Assembly: GCF_018383905.1 (NCBI RefSeq)
Contig: NZ_JAGYWA010000002.1
Coordinates: 555,369 to 619,368, forward strand
Origin: Flavobacterium branchiicola
Lineage (GTDB): Bacteria > Bacteroidota > Bacteroidia > Flavobacteriales > Flavobacteriaceae
Reading direction: 5' to 3'
DNA length: 64,000 nucleotides
A model generated the notes under the pieces. The model worked only from the letters and a program-made list of their open reading frames with translations, made no database searches and was not told where the DNA came from. This document shows positions 27,209-36,653 of this stretch, piece after piece (position 1 is the stretch's first letter; each line of letters opens with the position of its first letter). Both the position numbers and the translations under genes were made by a program.

Positions 27209-27709
27209 TTACAACTGCAAATTCCCTTCAATACCATCATCCATTGTTTTGCCGGTTACCAATGCTGCTGTCATTTTTGCGATGGCGACCATTTTTCCGT
27301 GTTTGTTATTCCAGTAATAACCATCTTCAGGAATCACTTTTATGGCGCTTAAGTTTGGATCGTCAATTCCGCCGGGCATCCAGACTTTGACAATTGGTTC
27401 GTATAATTCCTCGATTATTTTTCGTTCGTACGTTATCGACGCGGTTCCGTGTAATGTTAGGAATTTATCGTGCGGCTCAGCGAAAAAGAGCTCAACAGTA
27501 GGGTTTAAGGTAATTTCTGCATTTTGGCTGCTGTTTCGATCTGATAAGAACCAAAGCTGACCTAAATCGTCAATTTTCTGAACAGACATTGGTCTTGACT
27601 GTAGTCTGTCGCTATTATACGTGCAAAACATGCAGGTTTTAATGTTTTCTGCCAGCTCTTTTATTTTGTTTACAGCTAATTCTTCGGTAAGGTTTTTATG
27701 ATCTCCCAT
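27209..27709 (-). CDS. Pyridoxamine 5-phosphate oxidase-related stress protein
   Basis: A 166-aa flavin-binding split-barrel protein of the pyridoxamine-oxidase-like general stress type. Recognisable parts are TCMFCTYNSDRLQSRPMSVQ, LWFLSDRNSSQNAEI and VELFFAEPHDKFLTLHGTASI, followed by a C-terminal W(K)PGG(ID)D-type segment. Such proteins bind FMN, FAD or F420 and are often in general stress operons. No signal peptide. It is the only minus-strand gene in this part of the stress cluster besides the histidine kinase. Confidence 0.85.
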   Translation of the reverse strand: MGDHKNLTEELAVNKIKELAENIKTCMFCTYNSDRLQSRPMSVQKIDDLGQLWFLSDRNSSQNAEITLNPTVELFFAEPHDKFLTLHGTASITYERKIIEELYEPIVKVWMPGGIDDPNLSAIKVIPEDGYYWNNKHGKMVAIAKMTAALVTGKTMDDGIEGNLQL

Positions 27710-27927
27710 GACTTTTTAATTTATAGTTTGTAGTATAAGTGTTTGATTAAAAATCTATTAATAATAAACGGTAAGCAAAGTTGGGATTTTTCAAATGGAA
27801 ACTTTTACAGAATTACGGCTATAAATTATTAGATTTCAATTTGGTGTTTTTGTGAGAATTTTTAGTTGTATTATTCAACCTAAAAAGATTTTTTTTATCT
27901 TTACAAAAACAGTTTAGCCCTTTCTAT

Positions 27928-28371
27928 ATGAACGATTTGTTAATTTTCTACACAGATGATGATGAAGACGATTTGAGTCTTTTTGCAGATGCGGTAGAAG
28001 CGATATCAAAAGATATAAATCTGCAGACGTATTCAGGAGGAGAAAAATTGATTCATGCAATTTTACAATCGCCTCCAAAACCGAATGTTATCTTTTTAGA
28101 TTTGAATATGCCAGGAAAAAATGGATTCGACGTTTTGAATGAACTTAAAGGTTCAGCTGAAAACAGTGACATTCCAATTGTGATTTTTTCGACCTCAAAT
28201 GAGCCTGGTATAATTGAAAAATGCCTCACTCTGGGAGCGAATTATTTTGTGACAAAACCGGTTTTAATGAGAGATATCATCAACGCAATAGAACATGCTT
28301 TGTCCATAGACTGGACGGCGTTTGTTCCAGATCTTAAAACCTTTGTTTACAAGGCAAAACTTAAAGTTTAA
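27928..28371 (+). CDS. Single-domain response regulator
   Basis: A 147-aa receiver domain with no output domain. The phosphate acceptor is Asp58 in IFLDLNMPG, with the acidic pair at Asp10-12, Thr/Ser near 89 (FSTS) and Lys110 in TKPV. It converges with the multi-PAS histidine kinase across a shared terminator, and the two probably form one phosphorelay; the partner that carries the signal onward is not in this window. In Bacteroidota such receivers often act in general stress signalling. Confidence 0.9.
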   Translation: MNDLLIFYTDDDEDDLSLFADAVEAISKDINLQTYSGGEKLIHAILQSPPKPNVIFLDLNMPGKNGFDVLNELKGSAENSDIPIVIFSTSNEPGIIEKCLTLGANYFVTKPVLMRDIINAIEHALSIDWTAFVPDLKTFVYKAKLKV

Positions 28372-28378
28372 AACGAAA

Positions 28379-28415
28379 AAAAACACCAAACTTATTCGAT
28401 TGAGTTTGGTGTTTT
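28379..28415. terminator. Bidirectional intrinsic terminator
   Basis: Stem AACACCAAACT with AGTTTGGTGTT, loop of about ten bases, T-run and A-run on the two sides. It lies between the convergent response regulator and histidine kinase genes. Confidence 0.85.
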
Positions 28416-28418
28416 TCT

Positions 28419-31232
28419 TTATAATTCCGGTAAGAAGATTTTAAACGTTGCTCCTTTGCCTTTTTCGCTATGCGCTTTTATAACGCCTTTGTGGTTTTCT
28501 ACAATCTTTTTTACGATTGCCAGTCCAATTCCGGTTCCAAGATATTCACTTTCAGTATTTAATCGCTGAAAAACTTCAAAAATGCGGTCTTTGTATTCAT
28601 CATCAAAACCAATTCCGTTATCAGCAATTCTTAGGCAGAAATAGATTTTATCCGGATAATCAACTTTAAAATTGAGTTTATGACCAATTACCCGACGTGC
28701 TTTGATTTCAATACGTGGCGGAATTTCTTTTCTTGAAAATTTCAATGCATTTCCAATTAAATTATGCAGTAATTGTCTGAATTGAAACGGCATTACTGTT
28801 CCTTCGCCCAAAGGATGAAGATCGATGACGGCATTTTTCTCTTCAATACGATCAGAAAAATCCATAATAACTTCTTCTGCAATTTCATCTAAATTGGCTT
28901 TAACGAAAGTTCTGTCCGCAGAATTGGTTCTCGAATACGAGAGAAGATCCTGAATAAGCGCCTGCATTCTTTTGGCAGAAACCTCAATTCGTTCTAAATA
29001 AGTTTTGGCTCTTGGTGAGATATTTTGTTCGTCTAAGTCAGTTAAACGGCTGGCGAAAGTCTGAATTTTTCTAAGTGGTTCCTGTAAATCGTGGCTTGAA
29101 ATATAAGCGAAAGACTGTAATTCAATATTCATATTGATGAGGTCTTTATTTTTACTTTCCAGTTCTTCGGTACGCTCTAAAACTTGTGTTTCCAGTAAGT
29201 TTGTTGAGTCTTTTTGTTCTTGAATATCAGAGCTGGTACCTACCCACATTTGAATAATTCCTTTACTGTCTTTTTGCGGAATAGCGTGGCTTGCCTGCCA
29301 CCTGTATTTTCCGTCGTGACGCAGGAAACGGTGTTCAAATAAAAATTCATTTCCGCTTTTGATAGATTCCATCCAGCGGTTTATATTCTCTTCTCGATCA
29401 TCAGGATGAATAACCTGCAACCATCCGTTATCGCGAACATTAATTTTTGTAAGTCCGGTAAAATCGTATAAAGACTGGTTGAAATAGTTTAAATTTCCCA
29501 TGGCATCACTGGTCCAGACAAACTGCTGCATAGAGTCGGCGAGAAGCCTGAATTTTTCTTCACTTTTCATTAAAATTTCCTGATTGTTCTTCTCGATGGT
29601 AACATCCATAATGGTGCCCAGCATTTTTACAGGATTTTTAAATTCATCAAAAAACATTTTGCCATGAACCCTAATCCACGAAATTGAGCTGTCTGGTTTA
29701 ATAATGCGGGCTTCGTATTTGTAAAAATGGGTTTTTAAGGCTTTTTTGTACGCTTTTTCGATTACTGGAAGATCTTCACTATAAATCTGACTTAAAATCT
29801 GAGGCCTTGAAATTTTCTGCTCTTTTGAAAGTCCAAAAAGTGCGGGCAGATTATCCGAATAAATAAGTTCCTGAGTCGGGATATTCAAATCCCAGGTTAC
29901 GATTTCGGCAATTTCAGAAGCCAGACGAACACGTTCTTCCGCTTCTTCTACTTTTTTTCGGGCATCGACTTTGTCTGTAACATTGTTCACAGTAATCATT
30001 ATAGCCGAAATTTCGCCCGTTTTATCAAAAAGAGGGGTATATTGGTAATCGAGATAAAACTTCTCTAATTTGCCCTTTATATCGATAAAAGCCAAAGCTT
30101 CGTTTTCCTGAATCGTTTTCCCTTCAATAAGAACTTCCTGAAGGAGCTTTGGATATTTCTGATCTAATAATTCCGGAAAAACTTCTAAAGCAGGTTTGCC
30201 AATTACATCACTTTCTTGTTTTTGCCAGATTTCATTGAGCATAGCAGTGTTTGCCAATTCAATAATATGGTCTTTTCCTTTGAAAATGGTCATAGCAATT
30301 GGCGATTGTATCACGAGGTTTCTAAAGGCTTTTTCCCGCTCTGCCAGTACATGTCTTGCTTTTACAGATTGAGTTACTTCATAACAAACGACAATTATGC
30401 CGGTAATAGCACTGCTTTCTTCCCTTAAAGGATAAAAAACAATATTAAAAAAGCACTCTTCCTGTCTGCCAAATCGGTTTAAAGTAACCTGAAGTTCATC
30501 TGTACTATAGGGTGTTCCTTCTTCAAAAACTTTTTTAAAGAGCGGATTAACGGTTTCTTTAACTTGAGGAAAAGTACTAAAAACAGCTGTATTTAGGAGT
30601 TCTTCCTCGGTTTTATCAACTATTTGATAATAGGTTTTATTGGCCATTTCGAAAACCAGATCCGGACCATTTAAAATGGCAATTCCAAGCGGAATCTGCT
30701 CAATAATGCTTTTGAATTTTTTTTCACTTTCTCCAAGCTGTCTATTGATCTTTACTTTTTCTGTAGTTTCAGTACATACCACAAGGACTCCGGTGATTTT
30801 TCCATCATCATTTATAACCGGACTATAGCTAAAAGTCCAGTATACATCTTCAATTTTACCATTTCTGTAAATGGGCACTAACTGGTCTTCATGCCAGGTG
30901 GCTTCGCCTTCGGTTAAAACCTGATCGATAAGAGGTCCGATAAATTCCCAGATTTCCGGCCAGTATTCTGCACCTTTTTGGCCTAAAATTTCAGGGTGTT
31001 TTCCGTTATTTCCAAGACTTGGTCTATAGGCATCGTTGTAAAAGCAAATATGTTCGGGACCCCAGAATAAAAACATGGGGAATTTGGAGTTTAATAGAAT
31101 TCCAAGAGTGGTGCGTAAACTTTGCGGCCATGTTTCTACCGGTCCAACAGGAGTTTTGCTCCAGTCTTTGGCGCGTGTCAGGGCACCCATTTCGCCTCCC
31201 TTAGAAAGAAAATTGTAATTTGTATGGTTCAT
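28419..31232 (-). CDS. Multi-PAS sensor histidine kinase
   Basis: A 937-aa soluble kinase with no membrane segment. About five PAS-type repeats follow one another: about residues 20-160, 165-290, 295-420, 430-555 and 560-690, each followed by a PAC-like end. A coiled-coil (TEELESKNKDLINMNIELQ) leads to the dimerisation/phosphoacceptor helix with His714 in SSHDLQEPLRK, and to the ATPase domain with N and G boxes (HNLIGNALKFSRK, ADNGIGFDDEYK, GTGIGLAIVKKI). It senses cytoplasmic, probably redox, light or small-molecule signals. The single-domain response regulator downstream is its likely partner. Confidence 0.9.
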   Translation of the reverse strand: MNHTNYNFLSKGGEMGALTRAKDWSKTPVGPVETWPQSLRTTLGILLNSKFPMFLFWGPEHICFYNDAYRPSLGNNGKHPEILGQKGAEYWPEIWEFIGPLIDQVLTEGEATWHEDQLVPIYRNGKIEDVYWTFSYSPVINDDGKITGVLVVCTETTEKVKINRQLGESEKKFKSIIEQIPLGIAILNGPDLVFEMANKTYYQIVDKTEEELLNTAVFSTFPQVKETVNPLFKKVFEEGTPYSTDELQVTLNRFGRQEECFFNIVFYPLREESSAITGIIVVCYEVTQSVKARHVLAEREKAFRNLVIQSPIAMTIFKGKDHIIELANTAMLNEIWQKQESDVIGKPALEVFPELLDQKYPKLLQEVLIEGKTIQENEALAFIDIKGKLEKFYLDYQYTPLFDKTGEISAIMITVNNVTDKVDARKKVEEAEERVRLASEIAEIVTWDLNIPTQELIYSDNLPALFGLSKEQKISRPQILSQIYSEDLPVIEKAYKKALKTHFYKYEARIIKPDSSISWIRVHGKMFFDEFKNPVKMLGTIMDVTIEKNNQEILMKSEEKFRLLADSMQQFVWTSDAMGNLNYFNQSLYDFTGLTKINVRDNGWLQVIHPDDREENINRWMESIKSGNEFLFEHRFLRHDGKYRWQASHAIPQKDSKGIIQMWVGTSSDIQEQKDSTNLLETQVLERTEELESKNKDLINMNIELQSFAYISSHDLQEPLRKIQTFASRLTDLDEQNISPRAKTYLERIEVSAKRMQALIQDLLSYSRTNSADRTFVKANLDEIAEEVIMDFSDRIEEKNAVIDLHPLGEGTVMPFQFRQLLHNLIGNALKFSRKEIPPRIEIKARRVIGHKLNFKVDYPDKIYFCLRIADNGIGFDDEYKDRIFEVFQRLNTESEYLGTGIGLAIVKKIVENHKGVIKAHSEKGKGATFKIFLPEL

Positions 31233-31458
31233 TAAAATTCGTTTTTTGCTGAGTTGGAAAACTAAATTTTATGTATTAAATATAGTACTTTTTGTATTGT
31301 ATCTCACTGAAAAATAAAATTAATAATTTTTTTCAGGATTGAAAAAGCACTTTTTTGAATGAGGTAATTTTATAATTAATAGAGTTAATTTTATTTGCAT
31401 GCTATGATGAAATTTGATAAAACAAGATTGAAACAATTCTTAATTCAAATTTGAGATC

Positions 31459-31797
31459 ATGAAAAAAGAACAAAAACACGAAACCGATTATATACAGAAA
31501 TATCAGGATGAAGGCTATACAACCAATTATTTATTTGAAAATGGCTGCCTGATAGATTCTGATTCAAAATATGCTTATCAACCTGACGAAATCTATATTG
31601 TAGCACATCATAGATATGAGGGAATGAGCGATCCTGATGATATGTCTATTTTATATGTTATCGAAACCAAAGATCAGAAAAAGGGAACTCACCTTATAGG
31701 CTATGGTCCAACAGCAGATTTAGAAGAAGCGGAGTTTTTTAAAGATATTCCGAAGAAAAACTATTCTAAAAACGCCGACATCAATGAACTTACTTAA
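31459..31797 (+). CDS. Hypothetical 112-aa protein
   Basis: Not recognised. A soluble, acidic alpha/beta protein with no signal peptide. Visible features are an N-terminal charged helix (KHETDYIQKYQDEGYTTNY), a YAYQPDEIYIVAHHRYEGMSDPDDMSILYVIET core, and a Lys-rich tail. The HHRYEG-type motif and the DPDD stretch look like a binding site but I cannot assign it. The gene is monocistronic, followed by a terminator hairpin (31833-31870). Promoter not clear. Confidence 0.65.
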   Translation: MKKEQKHETDYIQKYQDEGYTTNYLFENGCLIDSDSKYAYQPDEIYIVAHHRYEGMSDPDDMSILYVIETKDQKKGTHLIGYGPTADLEEAEFFKDIPKKNYSKNADINELT

Positions 31798-31832
31798 GAT
31801 AAAATAGATAGGTATTTTTATTTTGCTGAGGA

Positions 31833-31870
31833 GCAGTCGTTTCAGATTTAATCTGAGGCGGCTGTTTTTT
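31833..31870 (+). terminator. Intrinsic terminator
   Basis: CAGTCGTTTCAGAT paired with ATCTGAGGCGGCTG (G-U pairs allowed) and a following T-run, downstream of the 112-aa gene. Confidence 0.7.
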
Positions 31871-31875
31871 TTGTT

Positions 31876-32040
31876 CTAAGGTCCTAAGATTCTAAGGCAC
31901 TAAGGTTCTAAGTAGCTAAGCTTTGAGTTTTTGCACATCTAATAAAAGTACTTTTAAGCCTTAAAATCTTAACTAAAATTAAAAAAGTATTTAAAGTAAT
32001 AGCTTTAGAGGCTTAGCACCTTAGAGCCTTAGTCCCTTAA
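31876..32040. repeat. Inverted arms of short degenerate tandem repeats
   Basis: A forward arm of TCTAAGGCACTAAGG-type units (31876-31922) and a complementary arm of CTTAGCACCTTAG-type units (32009-32040), in an interval of about 390 bases without a gene. Confidence 0.6.
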
Positions 32041-32189
32041 ATAAAAATTATGAAAGTTCTAACTGAAATTGTATAAGAGTTTGATTTACAATAAGTACGA
32101 AATTTGGGTTATGCAAAATGAGGTAAAAAAGTAAAACTCATTTTCTATAAACTGATTAAGTACAAACAAGTTTTCTAAATCACATCAAA

Positions 32190-33017
32190 ATGAAAAAACT
32201 TTACATAAATACAGGAGGAATTGATGCCGTTTTTAACGATTTGAAAGATAGTTTTAGCGGAAAACTTACGGCAGAAAATAATGATTACAGCTTGGATATT
32301 AAATCCAGATGGACAAAAGGTTCTATAAAAGGAACTCGTTTTGATGATAAAATCGTTTTCATGCATTTTGATCTTGTTTTTCATCTGGATGTGAGTTTAA
32401 GTATCGAGTCGTTTCATTCAGCGCCTGTGTTTTTTGTGTATTGTGAAAGCGGAAATATCACGCATACTTTTGGTGTCAGCGGAGAGAAAAAAAGTCTTAA
32501 AAAAAGTCAGACAGCGATTTTGAGTAATTCGTCTGTTGTTAATAGTGTTTTGTACTTTGAAAGTCATAAACGTATTCAGTTTACTTTACTGGGAATGCCA
32601 ACAACGCAAACGGCACAAAATAAAAACACAGAGTTAGCAGCAGAAGTTAAGAAGAGATTTACGAATGATTCCGGAAATTACATTTATGTGGGAAAAGAAA
32701 ATTCACGAATTTCAGAGAAGCTTCAGGAATACAAAACCGTTGCACAGAAAGGGATTACAGCCACTTTGACAAAGAAAACCATTTTGAAAAATATCATGGA
32801 AATGGAGTTAGCGCAACATAGTTACAATTACCTGAAAACCTTTGATCCTGTTATGGTTTTTACACAAAAACAAATCAATGAGATTAAAAAGATTACGCAA
32901 ATGAGTTTTTCAGAATTCGCTTCTGCAGCCGGTTTGGCAACACGAAATCTCCCGAAATTATTTAAAACCAAATACCATTTGCCTTTTAAATTATACAATC
33001 AAAAATTAGCTAGCTAA
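32190..33017 (+). CDS. AraC-like sensor protein with an incomplete DNA-binding end
   Basis: A 275-aa protein. The first 200 residues look like an AraC-type sensing domain (repeated beta strands, FFVYCESGNITHTFG). The C-terminus has one helix pair that resembles a single AraC half-site (SFSEFASAAGLATRNLPKLFKTKYHLPFKLYNQKL) with a short linker before it; the usual two helix-turn-helix units are not both present. Either it is a shortened regulator or a related non-canonical family. No partner gene is adjacent, and it is followed by a terminator hairpin (33042-33071). DNA binding is plausible but not proven. Confidence 0.6.
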   Translation: MKKLYINTGGIDAVFNDLKDSFSGKLTAENNDYSLDIKSRWTKGSIKGTRFDDKIVFMHFDLVFHLDVSLSIESFHSAPVFFVYCESGNITHTFGVSGEKKSLKKSQTAILSNSSVVNSVLYFESHKRIQFTLLGMPTTQTAQNKNTELAAEVKKRFTNDSGNYIYVGKENSRISEKLQEYKTVAQKGITATLTKKTILKNIMEMELAQHSYNYLKTFDPVMVFTQKQINEIKKITQMSFSEFASAAGLATRNLPKLFKTKYHLPFKLYNQKLAS

Positions 33018-33041
33018 AAAGCACTTTATAACTACCAATCC

Positions 33042-33071
33042 AAAAAACAGCTCATAGGCTGTTTTTTTTTT
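33042..33071 (+). terminator. Intrinsic terminator
   Basis: AACAGC/GCTGTT stem with a seven-base loop and a long T-run after the AraC-like gene. Confidence 0.75.
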
Positions 33072-33194
33072 GTAATTATTTGATGGTTTGTAAATTACAA
33101 TAGTGCAACATGGGAATTATGTAAAATTTTACAGACAGAATTTCGGATATTTATAGAATCCAAATTAGTAATTTTTTAATATAAATCTTTGAAT

Positions 33195-34418
33195 ATGAAA
33201 AGTTTAACCTGCCTTACCGTAATTGCAACCGCTTTATTTACATTTAATGGTTGTTCAAATGATAAAGATGTTCCTGCTGATCCGGGAACCACTACAGATC
33301 CAGTAGAAACCAATGCACCAAATTCGGCTTATAAACCTGCGTTTGCAGGACAAACCCGTATTAATGGGGTCAAAACCAATACAGAATATCAATCCGTAAT
33401 AGTTACAAGTAGTTTATCAAATCCGTGGGGAGTAAAAAGTTTGCCAGACGGAAGACTTCTAATAACCGAAAAAACCGGACAAATGCGTATTGTAACCACT
33501 GCAGGCGTGGTGAGCAGTCCAATTACCGGAATTCCTGCTGTTAATCCTGGTGGTCAGGGCGGATTGTTGGGTTTATGTCTGGATCCGGATTTTGCCTCCA
33601 ACAAAATGATTTACTGGGTTTTTGCAGAAGCAACTACTGGCGGAAATAATACCGCTGTTGCAAAAGGAAGACTTTCAATCGATGAAAAAACAATAGAAGG
33701 AGCAACAGTGATTTATCGCGCAAAACCGGCTAACCCAAGTGAATTGCATTATGGCGGACGTATTCTATTTGATAAAACCGGAAATCTTATTGTAAGTACT
33801 GGAGAACGATCTGTTTTAGAAACAAGACCTTTGGCACAATCTATTTCAGCAGGGCTTGGTAAAGTAATCAGAATTACCAAAGAAGGGCAAGCTGCCGCAG
33901 GAAATCCTGTATTTACCGCATCTGGGGCATTGCCTGAGTTATACAGTATTGGACACAGAAATCCGCAGGGATTGGCGCTTTCTCCTTCAGGCGAAATTTG
34001 GGAAAGCGAACACGGACCTCGTGGTGGTGATGAAATAAATCGTTTACAAGCCGGATTAAATTACGGTTGGCCAACTATTACGTATGGAATTGAATATAGC
34101 GGGGAGAAAGTAGGAGCGGGAATTCAGCAACAAAGTGGTTTGGAGCAGCCGGTTTATTACTGGGATCCTGTAGTTTCACCAAGCGGAATGACTTTTTATA
34201 CGGGAAATCGCGTTCCTGAATGGGAAAATAACTTGTTTATTGGCGCTTTGAGCGGAATGCATATCGTGCGTTTGGCAATCTCTAATAATAAAGTTGTTGG
34301 TGAAGAAAGACTGCTATCGTCAGAAAATCAACGATTCAGAGATATTACCCAGGGAATTGATGGCGCATTATATGCCGTAACCGATGGTGGGCGACTTTAT
34401 AAAATTGATAAAAAATAA
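33195..34418 (+). CDS. PQQ-dependent sugar dehydrogenase, lipoprotein
   Basis: A 407-aa lipoprotein (signal MKSLTCLTVIATALFTFNGC, lipobox FNGC). After a Thr/Asp/Pro-rich linker it has the soluble glucose/aldose dehydrogenase beta-propeller (about residues 60-405): SNPWGVKSLPDGRLLITEKTG, GGQGGLLGLCLDPDF, GHRNPQGLALSPSGEIWESEHGPRGGDEIN, and YYWDPVVSPSGM. These are the PQQ and calcium binding segments. It oxidises aldose sugars at the outer-membrane or periplasmic side. The longer TTG-initiated frame at 33189 is rejected for the ATG. No PQQ synthesis genes are in this window. Confidence 0.9.
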   Translation: MKSLTCLTVIATALFTFNGCSNDKDVPADPGTTTDPVETNAPNSAYKPAFAGQTRINGVKTNTEYQSVIVTSSLSNPWGVKSLPDGRLLITEKTGQMRIVTTAGVVSSPITGIPAVNPGGQGGLLGLCLDPDFASNKMIYWVFAEATTGGNNTAVAKGRLSIDEKTIEGATVIYRAKPANPSELHYGGRILFDKTGNLIVSTGERSVLETRPLAQSISAGLGKVIRITKEGQAAAGNPVFTASGALPELYSIGHRNPQGLALSPSGEIWESEHGPRGGDEINRLQAGLNYGWPTITYGIEYSGEKVGAGIQQQSGLEQPVYYWDPVVSPSGMTFYTGNRVPEWENNLFIGALSGMHIVRLAISNNKVVGEERLLSSENQRFRDITQGIDGALYAVTDGGRLYKIDKK

Positions 34419-34436
34419 GGTTTTGTAAATGAGAAT

Positions 34437-34919
34437 TTAGAATTCTATTACCATATCATGCCATACTTCTCCGCCATAAACAGACGCTGAAATACCTTGA
34501 TCGATAAAACCAAATTTTTCATAGTACGCAACTAAATAATCCTTGCAGGTAAGTGTGATGCCTTTACGGTTCTGAGATTTAGATTTAGCAATCAAATGCT
34601 TAATTAGTTCGCCTGCATAACCCTTTTTTTGAAAATTAGGAGAAGTGGCTAGTCCAAAAACGGACTGCCATTTTCCGTTTTCATTATGTAAATCTACATT
34701 TTTAAACATTTCATCCACAATCGTTCGATTGTCGGTTATCATTCCGTTTATAAAACCAATAGTATTGTTCTGATCTTCAATCAACCAAAAGTGTTGAGGG
34801 AAAACCTGTAATCGCTTGGCCAAGGTTTCTGAAGTAGCGGCTTCATTTGGCGGAAAACAAAGGTTTTCAATTTCATTAATTATTGCTAAATCATTTAGGG
34901 TTGCATTTCTGAAAGTCAT
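34437..34919 (-). CDS. GNAT family N-acetyltransferase
   Basis: A 160-aa protein with the GNAT fold. The acetyl-CoA motif A reads FGLATSPNFQKKGYAGELIKHL (the QKKGYA glycine loop), preceded by a short beta4 and followed by a C-terminal strand with a Tyr in LVAYYEKFGF that could be the general acid. The N-terminus MTFRNATLNDLAII and the NEAATSETL segment are typical of GNAT enzymes. Substrate unknown. It converges with the PQQ sugar dehydrogenase gene with only 18 bases between, and no terminator is visible. Confidence 0.85.
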   Translation of the reverse strand: MTFRNATLNDLAIINEIENLCFPPNEAATSETLAKRLQVFPQHFWLIEDQNNTIGFINGMITDNRTIVDEMFKNVDLHNENGKWQSVFGLATSPNFQKKGYAGELIKHLIAKSKSQNRKGITLTCKDYLVAYYEKFGFIDQGISASVYGGEVWHDMVIEF

Positions 34920-35015
34920 AATTTTTTTGCTTATAAATTACAGCCGAAAGTTATTACTTCTAAAATTAGCTTGCAATACAATAACAAATCTATTTAAAAA
35001 TAGCAGAAAATTGAA

Positions 35016-35405
35016 TCAGGAAACAATACAGTGTTCATCAATTATGTTTTGTACGCTTTTAATGAAGGTATCGGTGTTTTTTATTTCGTTTTTGATATAG
35101 ATATCGTATTCTCCCAGTTTAAACTGATCCAGCATATCTTTCTTGAGGTATTTAATCATCGATTCAAGAGTTCGGGTATTGCTGGTTTCTTCCTTTTTTA
35201 ATTCTCGTTGTTTGCTTTTTAGATAAGCCAATGTGCTTTTTAATCTTTGAATGTTTAATTTATCCACTTTTGAACTTTTTAATAAATATTTAGAACTAAA
35301 ATGATAATACAAAAAAGCGACTATGTCTAAAGGCCTCACAAATTGACATAATTTCATTAAAAGTAAAATCTTCGATAACTTTAAATTTGGTCTTAGGACT
35401 TTCAT
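35016..35405 (-). CDS. Hypothetical 129-aa basic helical protein
   Basis: Not recognised. Highly basic (many Lys) and predicted to be mostly helical with a coiled-coil stretch (LKSTLAYLKSKQRELKKEE). No signal peptide; a hydrophobic N-terminal part could be a weak membrane segment. A start further inside (Met17) is also possible. Its isolated position and AT-rich codon use make it only moderately certain as a gene. Confidence 0.45.
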   Translation of the reverse strand: MKVLRPNLKLSKILLLMKLCQFVRPLDIVAFLYYHFSSKYLLKSSKVDKLNIQRLKSTLAYLKSKQRELKKEETSNTRTLESMIKYLKKDMLDQFKLGEYDIYIKNEIKNTDTFIKSVQNIIDEHCIVS

Positions 35406-35541
35406 GAAACTGGAAATCTTCTGCCAAATTTTGATTTAGGTACGATATAGACTGATTTAATTTTATTTGGTTTAATGAGAAAAAAAATATTTTATAAAAA
35501 ATAGCTTTAGAGGAGCTTAAAATGTATTTTATCTATAAAAA

Positions 35542-35575
35542 AAAAATCCCATTTCTATACTGAAATGGGATTTTT
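35542..35575. terminator. Bidirectional intrinsic terminator
   Basis: AAAAATCCCATTTC and its complement around a six-base loop, with A- and T-runs. It is placed beyond the end of the 196-aa minus-strand gene, with the T-run on that gene's reading side. Confidence 0.85.
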
Positions 35576-35634
35576 GGTTTAAGTTTAATCTTTCTTAAAA
35601 ATGAAGAAAAACAGAGTGGATTATTTTTGTCTAA

Positions 35635-36225
35635 TTATTCTTTAAACAATATAATAGTGGCTTTGTAGCCGGTACCAACATTCCATTGGCTTGAGGTTAT
35701 TACGGTTCCTTTGTCATCATAAACTTCAAATTGTGCTGTATTTGGCGATGCAAAACCTTCATTTATAGCTTCAAAATCAATTTTATTTTTACCATCGATT
35801 AATTTTATTTTGAATTCTTTAAATTCTCCGTCCAATGTAACTTCCGGTTCAATTAATTGATCATTCACATACATTTTTATTTTATCGCCATCAACAAATG
35901 CGGCATCACGAAAACGAACTGTAGAAACAATGGTTTTTGTTTTAAAGCCTCCTAGATATTGGTTTCGTCTGTAAAATATACCCGGAACATTGGCGTCTTT
36001 TTTATATAAATTAGGGTTACTAAATAGTTCCTCGGGATTAATTTGTAACGGATCTGGTGCAACTGGCGCAGGCGGGTTGACAGTAGGCGCAGCTTCTACA
36101 GGTGGAATTACTTCCTTGACAGGAGATTTTTTTGCCGGAATTGGCTTAAACTTCGGATCAAGTTCATTCTGCGCATATACTTGTAGTGAGGCACTAAGTA
36201 GAATTATAAAAGCTATTTTTTTCAT
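35635..36225 (-). CDS. Hypothetical secreted Pro-rich protein
   Basis: A 196-aa protein with a signal peptide cut after about residue 18 (LQVYAQN). A Pro/Val/Ala-rich linker (about 28-60) is followed by a C-terminal beta domain (about 85-195) of repeated strands ending GTGYKATIILFKE. Such a beta domain is likely extracytoplasmic or outer-membrane associated. No type IX sorting domain is visible. I cannot assign a function. It is monocistronic with a terminator just after it. Confidence 0.65.
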   Translation of the reverse strand: MKKIAFIILLSASLQVYAQNELDPKFKPIPAKKSPVKEVIPPVEAAPTVNPPAPVAPDPLQINPEELFSNPNLYKKDANVPGIFYRRNQYLGGFKTKTIVSTVRFRDAAFVDGDKIKMYVNDQLIEPEVTLDGEFKEFKIKLIDGKNKIDFEAINEGFASPNTAQFEVYDDKGTVITSSQWNVGTGYKATIILFKE

Positions 36226-36337
36226 AGTGGATTTTAATACGTTGTTATTTTGATTTTCTCATGAGTATCTGTATTTATATAACAATCAAACAACTGTATT
36301 TATTGTCTTTTTTTAGAATAAATACTTATTTGAAGTT

Positions 36338-36543
36338 AACCCGTTGGGTGAAATTACATTTAAAAAATGCTCCTTTGAAAAAAATAGCACGCGGATAAAA
36401 CGGATTTACTTCGTAAAAACGCGGACAAAACGGATTTTTTATTGAATTCTTTATACAAATCCGTTTTTGTCCGCGCTTTCGTGATAACGAATCTGTCTAA
36501 TCCGTATCAAAATTTATACTATTTTAATTATACCCAACGGGTT
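36338..36543. mobile_element. MITE, copy 1 (non-autonomous, about 206 bp)
   Basis: The ends AACCCGTTGGGTGAAATTA (left) and TAATTATACCCAACGGGTT (right) are inverted repeats of about 19 bases with two mismatches. The inside is itself a long palindrome with AACGCGGACAAAA and TTTTTGTCCGCG arms. There is no reading frame. Flanks TGAAGTT (left) and TGGAGTT (right) agree in six of seven bases and may be a target-site duplication. A near-identical copy in the opposite orientation is at 56456-56660. Confidence 0.75.
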
Positions 36544-36653
36544 TGGAGTTAATAATTGTTCTTCAGAGCGAGATATTTAATATAGAAGTCTATTATTTTG
36601 ATAGGTTAATAAAAGTTTTAAGGATTTATACCTTAAAATTGAAATTAACTGTT

